From Clytia hemisphaerica (Eukaryota; Cnidaria; Hydrozoa; Leptothecata; Clytiidae), in NCBI GenBank assembly GCA_902728285.1, contig CACVBU010001205.1, forward strand, positions 1,357,309-1,421,308: a DNA stretch of 64,000 nucleotides, read 5' to 3'. The notes below the pieces were generated by a model. That model had not been told where the DNA came from and did no database searches. It was given only the letters and a program-made list of their open reading frames with translations. Shown here piece by piece: positions 10,946-21,500 of this stretch (positions are counted from its first letter, which is position 1; each line of letters begins with the position of its first letter). Both the position numbers and the translations under genes were made by a program.

Positions 10946-12190
10946 TGTAATTTCGATTTTTGTGGTTCCGTATTTCCTCTATACTGCCGGCCCTGTTTTA
11001 AGCGTCTCCCTTAATATAAGAGCTGCACTGTAATCTCAAGTTTCGAAATAAGCGCCTCCCCCAATAAGCCCCGCCATCCAATAACCGCCGGATTGATCGA
11101 GTGCGGCTCGCGTATTACATGGGAACCAACCCCACAGAACTATCTCAGTAGTAATAATCAGTGCAGCTGGAACCTTGATATTCCAGGATTAGAAAAAGCT
11201 ATACCTGTTATCTTTTTTCTTTAAAGAATCAACAAGCCATCAACATCAATAAGTTACACACATTTCCTCAGAAAATTTTAAAATTATCTGCCATAATGAC
11301 TTTCTTGAAGCCGTTCCGAAATTAACCAATCGGGTTGGTATCGGAATTCCTATGGGAGTTCTTTTCCGAGATTTGTAAAATAGCTAAGTCGGCAAAAAAA
11401 CTTTTCCTGGGGGTTCGATGAATGAACAGAACTGTTATCATTTGTTTTTTATTTAACCATATATTTAATTTTGTGCTCAAAAATACTTAAATAAATAAGT
11501 TGATAATATTCAATATACTATTTGTATCTCTCAGAAAATAAACACTTTTACAGAACAACATAGTTTATCATTTGAAATACCCCCGTGTTTGGACCATTCT
11601 ATCGTGGGCGCAAAATGGGGTGGAAACTTAGTAGCACCCTCAGTGCAAGATTGCTGCCTCATCTTTATTTACCCGTGCGAAAACGCCAGCTCAAGGGGAA
11701 AAGGAAAGTGATCGATATTTTTTGAAGGAAAAACGTCAGAAACAAACCCAAAGACCAAAAGATGTATTTTGTTGTTGAGAGTCGATCCTGTGAAGATGAA
11801 AAAACTTCTGCTATGAATTTTTTTCGGAACGATGAAAAACTCTAATTTTGATCTTCCTTAAGGTAAAGAGGTTGCGAGATTAGGGGTAGCGAGGCAAAAA
11901 TCGCTGAAAAACTGGAAAATTGTAATCTTCAAAAATCGAAGTTCCAGCCTCACTAAGACACTCCAGAAATATAAATAAAATCTTAAGTTCGAAATTAGCG
12001 CTGAAATAGGATACAAACGGTATTTCGGAATTGCCATAATCGACCTTGTTTTCTTCGGAATTTCGGAAATCGGGCAAAATTTTTATGGTATTTCAGAATT
12101 CTGATATTTTTTCCGTATCGGAAATCCATGTATTTGGACCATCTCAAGTCAAAACCCCCAAAAATCGCCTAACTTTTTCAAAAGAACCTT
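10946..12190. other. Gene-free AT-rich stretch
   Basis: No gene found. TTTCGGAATT-type segments recur at 11315-11370 and 12030-12125, and GTTTGGACCAT recurs at 11587 and 12130, suggesting an eroded element between about 11300 and 12150. Confidence 0.35.
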
Positions 12191-13990
12191 TTTGACTTTA
12201 ACAAAGGATAAATAAATGAGGTTAACTTATTTTTATTTGCTACTTTACATGCTAACTCAAAATTTATTCAGGTTCACAATGATATATACGTTATAGAGGT
12301 TAAGTGTTGAATTTAAAGAGATATTCTTGGTCAAAGTAGGGTTAAGAATACGAGGTTAACTTGCACTGAGGTTAGCCTAATGGTCCTTAAAGATAGACCA
12401 AAATTGGTATGAAATGTGAGGGTAAAGTAAAAATAAATGATTGGGTTTTACTATTTAATGATTGGGCAACAAGGTAGGCTAGAAAAAATGAGGTTAACAT
12501 TTCAGGTAGGGTGTAAAATTTGAGGTTATTTCACAAAAACACCCTAATTGTGAGGTTAACAATGATATTTCAGTCTAATTTTGGATATCAGACAAACAGT
12601 AGCCTATTATCAAAAACAACAAAACATGAAAAATTATATTTTGATATAAAAAGTGAGGTTAACTCGTATATTAACTTGAGAGACACAAGTACCTGAGAAA
12701 GGGGTTGATTTTAAGCTTTCAGATAACCTCATAAAAAGGGAAAATTGTGTGATGAAAATAGTGGGATCCATTATTCAATGGTTGAGTTGAGGACAAGGTA
12801 AAGTAGAAAAAATGAGGTTAATATCTTAGTTTGGGTACCAAAAGTGAGGTTATTTGTGAATTGGGCTTATAGGGTTTTTTAATTCTTTGTTGTATACTTT
12901 AATGACTTATAAATCTGTTTTTGATATCAATACTGAGCTTAAAAAAGTAAAGCTTAAGTCTTAATTAAGTCTGAATTAAAAATCTTTGAGGTTAACTTTT
13001 TATCGTAGTATACCTTAAACGTTTTTCGTTCAGTTGTTTAAGTTTGAAGGTATAAGCTTCTAAAACATCCTACTTTTTCAGGTTGTTTAACCTCATTTTA
13101 AGAACCTTTTTGGTCTATTTCATATTTTTTTAGCTTAGTTACTTTATGAAAACTTTTAAAAAGTAATTTTGTTCCTGTAGCTGTAATAGAATAGAACTAT
13201 TTAGGTCAATTAGAGAAGCAAATTTCTCACATTCCTTAACATAGAGTTCTAATTTTAACCTCAATACACCGTTTAGGAGTCTCGCTATCTTCACGGTACT
13301 CCATTGCAGAGGCTGGTAAAAATGGTAGGTAAAAATGCGCACTTTAGTACTGTGAAAGGTTAGAGGAATGTAAACATAAAGAGAATGATTTAGATATTTG
13401 AACATGATATCAATGATAATTTTATAAGTCTCTCCTGAAAATTTCACAAAAATTCATCAAGAGGAAAGAAAGTTATGATTAAAAGGAGTTCTTTACCTAC
13501 CGTTTTTCTGCTATGTTTCCTTATGAGAACCAGATGTTTACCTACAGTTTTTTTACGGAGGAGAGTGAATTTTCCGTGGTCGCTAAAATCAAAACAATGG
13601 AAAATTGGATTGACGCGTGCGCAGTCGACACTCCTAAACGGTGTATTTTTAACACTACGTTAGAGCAAAGATTGTCAATTTCATAAAAACCCTATTGATC
13701 TTAAGCTTCTAGTATCATTTTACTTTTGTCCCATAACTTAATACACATGCTAGCAGAAGATATGGTTAAGAATGTGAGGTTACTTGTTACCATTTTTTTA
13801 ACCTCATGAATTGCACCTTCCTTGTGGGAAATCTCTAACCTTTTTTAAACAAGCTTCATATTTGAAGCCTTTTTAATGATTCCCTAATAATTTTTTCCCC
13901 AATAATTCAATAAGCGTCTCTATATTTTGAGGTTAACAAAAGTCAATAAATTGTCATATTAACCTCAAATAACAAACCTTTTTCAAGTTT
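12190..13990. repeat. Dispersed GAGGTTAAC motif cluster
   Basis: The 9-mer GAGGTTAAC, or a shortened GAGGTTA, occurs about 13 times on the plus strand (near 12218, 12294, 12351, 12367, 12490, 12520, 12551, 12654, 12813, 12846, 12987, 13775 and 13927). It occurs about five times inverted (near 12724, 13088, 13256, 13801 and 13960). Spacing is irregular, so this is not a simple tandem repeat. No coding frame accompanies it. Confidence 0.65.
13265..13645. mobile_element. Short-TIR element inside the GAGGTTAAC region
   Basis: TACACCGTTTAGGAGT on the left and ACTCCTAAACGGTGTA on the right are exact reverse complements, about 380 bp apart. TA at both ends suggests a TA target duplication. The interior lacks the GAGGTTAAC motif, consistent with later insertion. 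Confidence 0.7.
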
Positions 13991-14287
13991 TTTTTTTCAT
14001 TTTTGGGTATAAGCCATCAATTATGACCAACCCTCAAAATTTCAACCTTTTTAGATAAAAAATGAAGATTATATGGCCAATTATGTAAATTTTCCACTTT
14101 TTCCTCAAAAAAATTAACTTTTTCTTAGGCGACATTGATTTGAGATTGTCCATTTTTGCTTCCTAATATTGGTATCATAAATTTTTTATCCCCCTTTTTC
14201 GGAATTCATTAGATTGCATACATGAAAAATCAAAAATGAAACATTAGTTGAAACGAGGAGACTTTGAAAGGTGAAAAAACCGACCCT

Positions 14288-14523
14288 TACCGTAAGTTAG
14301 TCTAATGTTGACATCCGTCTTCTAATTTCGACATCCTTCTTTATGATAGATAGGAATAATAAGAAGGTCGAAATCACTGATAGACTAAAGATTTTTCCTC
14401 TAATCGCGCTAATCAAAGTCAATCAGCGATTCCGACCTTCCCCAGTTTCTATTGTTCCTATCTCTAAAGAAGAAGGGTGTCGAAATTAGAAGACGGATGT
14501 TGACATTAGATCAACTAACGGTA
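14288..14523. mobile_element. MITE with TACCGTAAGTTAGTCTAATG ends
   Basis: About 54 bp at each end pair: TACCGTAAGTTAGTCTAATG through ATCCGTCTTCTAATTTCGAC on the left, and the reverse complement ending in TCAACTAACGGTA on the right. The centre is about 130 bp. A shorter relative sits at 17078-17163. Confidence 0.85.
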
Positions 14524-14792
14524 CCGTCCGCACATACCCATTCGATCAATTCGGCTAATCGAAAATCAATCATTCGATTGGAATCGAGTAAATTCGACTG
14601 GTTCGATTGGCAATTGAACCTTCAATTGACATCACCTGGTCTACGCGGATATCGAAGCAGTAACCTGCCTCAAAAATTCAGGTCAAATCAAAGTGTCTGC
14701 TAGGATACCTAAATCTCCAAATTAGGATACAACTGTCCTAGTTAGGAGAGATTGCCGACAGGTATCCTAATTTGCACTTGTTCTTGACTGTC

Positions 14793-14962
14793 AGTGCAAA
14801 AGAGAAATTGTATATTTGTTATAATATACGCAGCAGCCAGGCCGCGCACTCATTTATATAACTCAAATCAAATGACTTTGGTTTGGAGGTTCGATGAAAT
14901 GGTGACGAATTGCCGTCCCATGTTTTGTCAGATAGTCCCAAAAGTTAGAGCAGTTGACGGTA
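14793..14962. mobile_element. Partial copy of the TACCGTCAACTGC element
   Basis: It matches the right third of 9513-9943 (GAAAGAGAAATTGT, AACTCAAATCAAATGACTTTGG, GCCGTCCCATGTT) and ends with GCAGTTGACGGTA. The left part is missing. Confidence 0.75.
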
Positions 14963-16330
14963 CAATACCTATGGTATTAAAAGGTCTGTTGTAAAAGACA
15001 AATCAATTAGATAAAACTTACTCACAGCGCCCGCCATCTTTTATTTTTTCGAATAATCTAACTCCTGACTCTTTTTCAGCCAGTTCAACGACAACTATGA
15101 GACCGCTATTGAGACTGTTTTCCTTGTATAATGTATCGATAACGGTGAATTTATTGCGAAGCGAATATACATGAGCGAAGCAGTTTTGCTATAGTGTGTG
15201 CGTACCTTTAAACTCTATATACCAGGGAAGCGCAGAAGGAAAATTAAGATTTAGTTCCCATCTGTTAAATGTAGATAAGTATTTCGTTCAAGGTTGTGTA
15301 TCTTGTCCAAATATAGGTATCAATCTCGGTTTGGTAGATAGTTTCGTTAATAAAAAATTTATCTTCACGGCACCGAAAATGTCCGAGTTAGGGTTTTTTT
15401 CCAAAAGAGACATTTCGTCGTTTCCGTATATCTTGTATCTCTTCCTTCACCTATGAGACAGCTGATTGGTTGATACTTTCGTACTATCAGACAACTGATT
15501 GGTTGATATTTTCTTTGTTATGGTTTCGATCTTTTTATTTTTATTTATCGAAACCATTTTGTGAATTTTTTATTCTAAGAATATTTCCTGGAAGAATTTT
15601 CTCGACCTGGAAGCTTTTGGAAAACTCTACCAACTAGCTACCAGTTTAGTGAATTTGTTGCTCTGCTGTGGCGATTATCATTTGGAAAAATCATATAATT
15701 AGTTTCATCCACCATAACATTTTGGATTCAACAAAACACAACACATAACTTTGTGCACCAACAGGGAAGTATATATTTGTTGACTTTTCCTCACTTTTAG
15801 CAGTGGGAAGGAAATTGCACTCCACCTTTTACAGTCATAGTTTTCTTTTCACTTGAGAGAGACTTTTCTTGACACAATAGTTAAATTTCCCAGCATCCTG
15901 TCTGTCTGTCTGTAACTATCTGATCTGATTAAGAAATATCAACACACACTTTTTTTAAATAAAAAATTTGATGTCCGACTAAAACAGAACAATCCTAAAT
16001 ATCCACTATTTCTATATTTCTCTCATCGTGTTCGTCAAAATGTCAGGACAATCAAGACTTTTTCCACTAGGGGCTAAAAAATTTGGGCCAAAATGTCTGC
16101 TTTTTTAATTCTGTTACTCAAGCATTATATATTCTGTCGAAAGTTTTGTGACTTTGTTTATAATTTTGACATTAACTGTGTTAACTCAGGAAAGTTAATG
16201 ATTAGGGAATTGTTTATCGCTATGTCAAATGCACCGATTGAAACATACCATTTGATTCCTTCTTTTTGTCGTGGGCCGGATTATGATCACAGTCACTTAC
16301 AACAGTTTGATGCTCAAAAATGTCTAATAT
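14963..16330. other. Gene-free stretch
   Basis: No supportable gene. A 20-base segment (CTGATTGGTTGATA with flanks) is repeated at 15462 and 15491. Open frames at 15196-15456 and 16093-16332 have no recognisable motif and no convincing splice context, so they are not called. Confidence 0.35.
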
Positions 16331-16334
16331 AAAC

Positions 16335-16740
16335 CGCGAAATTAAGCTCCCGCGAAATTTTCTGAAATCGCCAATCCTCGAAATTAAATTACCGCAAAAT
16401 TTTTCAAAAAAGGCGAACCGCAAAATTTTTCATAATTTTTAATAACATTTCTTTGAAATACGTGTATAGTTTGTGAGTTTTCATAAGATTCACTGTCAAA
16501 TGTCAGCCTCAGGTTCCTTATAAAGGTGTTTCTTATAAAAAACAACGTGTAGTCAAATAAAAAAAATCAAATATTTCAGTGATCCGCGAAATTTAATTCC
16601 CGCAAAATTTTTTAATACCGATGAACCGCGAAATTTAATTCCCGCGAATTTTTTAGAAATCGATGAACCGCAAAATTAAATTCCCGCGAAAAAAAACAAT
16701 TTGACCAACCGCGAAATTAAGTTCCCGCGAAAATTTCTTC
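16335..16740. repeat. CCGCGAAATTAAATTCCCGCG array
   Basis: About seven imperfect copies of a unit built around CCGCGAAATTAAATTCCCGC separated by AT-rich spacers. A 95-bp insert near 16458-16552 (ACGTGTATAG...AAACAACGTGTAG) splits the array. The same layout with CCGCCAAATTAAATTCCCGCC recurs at 50980-51323. Confidence 0.7.
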
Positions 16741-16947
16741 CCTGACCAACGATGTAAAAACAATAGATAACCAAACTACCTCTAGAAGGCAATGATTTAA
16801 CTTTGTGTTAAAGTGTGCCAGGTCATTTATTTGAGGGCTATGCATGTTAGCCTCCAGTGATGCAAGTTACCCCATCTCACGGTATATAATTGTGCTTTAA
16901 ATGTGGAAAGCTGTCAATTTGGAAATTTTCTTCCACGTTTGTCTAAT

Positions 16948-17176
16948 ACTCTCGGTTAGTAGGGGGGCTTGGAATAAGCAGGGTGCAGGGGGTTGGAAGA
17001 AATCTCAAAATTTAATATGCGAGGGGGGAGGGGTTGGAAAATTTTGGAAAAATTAATTAGCAGCCCCACCCCCCGGCTACCGTAACTTGGTCTAATGTCA
17101 ACACCCCTCCTCTAATTCCGACACCCTTTTTATGGCCTGTCGATATTAGACCAACTTGCGGTATTAGGTACCCGAC
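16948..17176. mobile_element. G-run hairpin element, interrupted copy
   Basis: The copy begins CTCTCGGTTAGTAGGGGGG and ends with TTAGGTACCCGA, resembling the intact copy at 52455-52728. Its right side is split at TA by the 86-bp element 17078-17163, so that element inserted later. Confidence 0.65.
17078..17163. mobile_element. 86-bp TACCGTAACTTGGTCTAATG mini-element
   Basis: The left end TACCGTAACTTGGTCTAATG and right end ATTAGACCAACTTGCGGTA are near-perfect inverted repeats, related to 14288-14523 but with most of the centre deleted. The TA ends coincide with the TA expected in the interrupted host element. Confidence 0.75.
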
Positions 17177-18090
17177 AGTATGGGAAACTTTTGTTGTCGA
17201 CTTGAAGTTTTCTTCCACATACGTTTTTTTCCCTTTGCACATTCTTTCAGATTACAAAAATGTTTCCCATAAGATTTTTTTCCCTTCTTGCAATCTGTTG
17301 GAAATTATGATCATATGAAATTACTTTGTCCTGTTTTGAAAGTTTTTTCCTTTTTTTAACATTATTAGTAATTATGATAATGCAAAATGACTTTTTTTTA
17401 TTATGAAATTATTTGTGAAGGTGAAGCGTGACGCTACAGATCAAATCTGTGTTTTGACTGGACTCACCAACCTTTATGATTATAAGGGTACAGTTTGTTT
17501 TTTATTTTTTTAAATTCAAAATGCCCTGAATGTGTTACTGTTGTGTTTTCATCTTACTTTTCTTATTTTGTTGCTTCTTTAAACTTTTTGCTATTTATTC
17601 TAGAAAATGAAAAATAGAACGGTTGAAGCTTCATTTTTCATCAATGAGAGAATCTACAGATGTCATTTTTATAGAGAGGGACTATAAAATTTTTGCGAAT
17701 GATAGGATATTCGGAAAAGTAAGTAAAACTTCACAAATGCCATTGAATATACAGTGTTTGTATGTCTTAAATTTTTTGCTTGCAACTTGCGAATCGAGGA
17801 GGCTCTGGATCGCTTCGCAACTTTTATATATATACGGCTTATTTTGACTGAAAGTTTCAGTTGAACGCAAAACGGATGGTCTGTAGTAAAAAGTTCAAAA
17901 ATTGGCACAAGCAAGAATTCCGCAAGAAGGTAGGTGATAACTACTATCCGTATATCTAACACTCCTTCTACTCCTTTTCCTTTCCTATCTTTCTTCTGTA
18001 TCTTTGCTTCTACTGACTGTTTGAGACTTAGTTTCTCATTTCTGACTAAGTTTTGATACCTGTCAATCATTTTTCGACCAATCAAATCAT

Positions 18091-18173
18091 CGCACCGGGT
18101 CGGATTCGAACCACCACCAAAGAAAGACCTTCGGATTCGGAAGCCAACACGCTATCCGTTGAGCCACACTCGT
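18091..18173 (-). repeat. tRNA-derived SINE head or tRNA-Arg pseudogene
   Basis: On the minus strand there is a box A (TGGCTCAACGG, 18156-18166) and an exact box B (GGTTCGAATCC, 18102-18112) 43 bp apart. Between them lies an anticodon loop TTCCGAA, giving CCG (Arg). The D-arm is normal. The anticodon stem carries a mismatch, the variable region is too long, the T-stem has a mismatch and the acceptor ends do not pair well. I therefore read it as a Pol III SINE head or decayed tRNA, not a working tRNA gene. Confidence 0.65.
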
Positions 18174-18281
18174 ACAGCAGAATTCAAAATTTGGAAATAC
18201 TTATAGAATGACAAAAAAGACGGGGGTAATGTTATTATAATATGGGTAAAAGTACCCCTTTTTTAACCTGACTGAAATTCG

Positions 18282-18361
18282 AGCCGTTACTAGCAACCCT
18301 GCGGGGCCCAAGGCGCCGAGTATGCACCCGGCACAGTGACAAGCCGTTACTAGCAACCCTG
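18282..18361. repeat. Direct repeat AGCCGTTACTAGCAACCCTG
   Basis: A 20-bp segment is repeated exactly with a 60-bp offset. It flanks a locally GC-rich 40-bp spacer (GGGGCCCAAGGCGCCGAG), which is unusual in this AT-rich region and lies about 210 bp upstream of the RBMX2 start codon. Confidence 0.6.
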
Positions 18362-18570
18362 ACCCTACCTAACTGTTAATGACCCAATACCCCCTGAAAA
18401 CGGAATTACGGATAGGAAAAAAAATCGTGTTAGATCTACGGATAGTATATATCACTTTCCAAGCAAGAAGGCGAGAGAAGCGTGCAAGAGAATTTTTAAA
18501 GACTCATTGTTATCATTGTTATAATATATATTTCTTTTAATGTTTTAAGCAATTTCCTGTCACATTGATT

Positions 18571-21500
18571 ATGAATCCTCTCACGTAAGTCGATATTGTA
18601 TTTAGACAAAAGATTTAATGTTATTAAGCGATTCTGACACAATACTTTTTTCCAAACAAACATTGGAAATACCGTGTTTTTTGTTTTTTGCTCTTAGGCT
18701 CTCACATTCTTTTGATATCCCCTGATATCTAACAATGAGGCTAGGCTAGACTTGCCTCTTTTCTCTTTCCTGAACCAGTCGAACCAAATCGAACGCAATC
18801 GACCGATTTAAATTCGATTGTCGAACGCAGTCTTTTTTCTAAGATTTCAAAACTGTTGAAACAAAGGTTTTAGTTAGAAAAATGTAGGTGTATGTAGGTG
18901 AAGTTGTCTGACCACGTTTGGTTTGGGAACGCGAAACACGAACGCGAACTACCCATGTCTAAACTTTTCAATATATCTCCAGAACTAACAGATTTTTTGA
19001 AATTCTGTAAAGAGGTCTAAGTTCATGAATAGTTTTACTATGTTCTGTGAAAAAATCATAACCATCAGTCAAATAGTCGTTCGTCTATTTAAGATTGAAG
19101 ACAAAAATTTGCGAAGAAAAATAAACCTTGAGCACAAAAAATGCTTTTTTAAACACTTTTTTCCACCAAAAAACAGTTAACTTTTATAGACTTACCTTCC
19201 CCAAACATTGAAGAAGCCTCTACTAATTAAAGTAAATGAGATAAGATAAGATAAAACCTTAAAATCAACGAGAATTTACAACCTTTTGTCCAAAGCAAAA
19301 GACGTGCTTTTCTCGCCGCCATCTTGTTTTCAAATGAGAATTCTAGAGAATTCCATTCGTTTCCAGCTCCCGCGGTCTTTTTTCATCCAATCAGATCGCG
19401 TAATTTCACTTTCGCTTTCTCTAGACCAATAAGACTGCGGGATTTGAGTCATGTGACATCTCTATTAAAAAACCCGCGCGAAATACAGGGGCCACAAATA
19501 GAAATACAGGGGGTCACACTACTGGCTACAGGAACTGAAAGCAAGCAATTAAGGCCAATATTTTTGGTTTTTCTGAAGGACAAAAGGTATAGGAAGCTTT
19601 ACTGAAAGAGGGATAAGGCTGGGCCAATCTATTTAAAAGACGTAAAAAAGGCACTTTTTTGGGTGATAATTAAGATTTTACTCAGAAACTTTAATTCTCT
19701 TACCCCCGTCTCGGGCCCCCCTGATATGAGCAAGGGAACCATGCTGGCCACCCCTACTGAAAATTTCAGATCAAAACAAACAAGGAATTAATTCCTGTAA
19801 CTCGAAGAAAATTGGAAAAAGCTGGTTTTTGACTGTTTCTGATCCTAAAGTGCTATTTTTTGGTAAAAACTATGCAATTTATGTTTGGATTTCTAGATAG
19901 CTTACCCATTCATTGTTAATACATTTTTTATTTGAAAGTAATCTCTTCATGGAATATAAAGATATAGTCAAATCTTGTAGGGTCATTTTTCAAATTTTTT
20001 TTGCCAAATTCAATTTTCGCATTTCGCCATTTTACCCTACGCAAACGCACGTGTGACGTACCTGGAAAATCAGTTAGGGCAGACGTTCGGTTCAGATCTT
20101 TTTTTGGGGCAATGGGTTTTTATAAATTTTCCTTTTTATACACCCCCTTCTTACAGACCTGACAGGATTTTTTCAGCCAGTAGGGGGTAAAAATAATGGA
20201 TTGAAACTCAATGGGGATTATTATAACCATAATTTTTATGAGTGGGGATTTAAAATCTATTGTTTTCAAGTCAGAAAATTCAGTGGGGATGGGAAAAATA
20301 AAATAATATTTTGCATTGACTGAGGATTGGTTTATTCAATTATTTTTAGTGGGGATAAAATTTGGAGTAAAATTTTCCACTGGGGACGATATTTGGGCCA
20401 ATTTTTCCAGTGGGAAGGGGTCCCAGTGGGTCTGTGAGAAGGGGGTATTTTTATTATGAAAGTTAAAACATTCGGTGTCTTTTTTTCTTTCAGTCAAAAC
20501 GTTTGATAACTACAATATTTTAAGATTTGATTGGTTAAAAAAGTCAATTAATTATTTTTTCTTCAGCCATCCATGTAAAGCTTTTTCTTTGTTTGTATCA
20601 GGGAAATTACAAAAACCAGGGTTATGACTTCTCTATGATAAATGTAACTGTAATCAGCCCATGATTAAGACAGTAAGATTTTTCATTATTTAGCATTTTT
20701 AAGTATTTAGAACTGAACCCAGTTTATTTTGTTTACTTAAAAGTCTGAGAATTTGAATCAAAATCTTCAGTTTTCTCTGTTTTAAGTGTATAGTGAAGCA
20801 ATTTACAGGGCTTTTATGGCATTTAAATTTATATTTTATTACAAAGTGGGCCAGCTTTTGGTATTAAAAAGTGTAGTATTGCTACTGTGGCGTTTATTAC
20901 AAAGTGTGTTAGAATAGGGGCCAAAAAATTATGAAACTTGTAAACTTAATTTTGAGTTTCGTAAATCCCCAATCATTTTTTACGACTTTTCTCTTTGATG
21001 TTTTATTATTCCTTGCATATTGATAACTTGAAATGGAAACACACGGTATTTCCCAAGCCGACAAAAGGGTTTAAACACACCAGCATTTTCAAAGGAAGTA
21101 TCAAAAGTGCCAAGTATTTTTCAAAATTTCGAAAATTGAGTTTTTTGTTATTTTGAAATTTGAAGGTATGAAATTGGAAAATGTCCAGACCTTGGTATCA
21201 AAAGTGCCAACTCAATTATTTGTTTTTAATCCAAGTCTATAAAGCATGTAGTTTACAAATGTTGTGTCGTTTGTATTTTGTAGCCTTCCGTGGAATTAAC
21301 ACACATTTGGAAGTTCTGCCCTACCCTAAAATGCCAGGACAATAAAACTCTTGACCACACCATAAAGGGGTAACATTTAAAGGCTCTGCTTTTGACTAAA
21401 ACATTATCTGTTAAACCATTTTAAGCAAATTGTGATAAGGATGCGACTTTCATAGGATAGTTTAGTTGAGGATGATTTTGATCCCATCAATCATACCGTT

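Larger units (their letters stand above)
10118..14792. repeat. 4.7-kb block bounded by inverted repeats
   Basis: GTCAAGAACAAGTGAAAATT at the left edge pairs with AATTTGCACTTGTTCTTGAC at the right edge. Pairing continues through GGATACC...GGCAATCTCTCCTA / TAGGAGAGATTGCC...GGTATCC. A second inverted pair lies further in: the ATCGAATTATTGATTTTC region near 10684-10720, and 14530-14640. Between the arms I see other elements but no transposase. This could be one large non-autonomous element later invaded by others, or two related MITEs in opposite orientation. Confidence 0.5.

Noticed and set aside
10660-11033. Overlapping open frames on both strands with FDWHSID-like composition
   Set aside because: They are produced by the GATTCGATTGG microsatellite; no family motif or splice context.
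15196-15456. 86-codon plus-strand frame
   Set aside because: No recognisable motif, low-complexity end and no splice partner found.
18091-18173. Functional tRNA-Arg(CCG) gene
   Set aside because: Acceptor ends do not pair, two stems carry mismatches and the variable region is too long; kept only as a tRNA-derived repeat.
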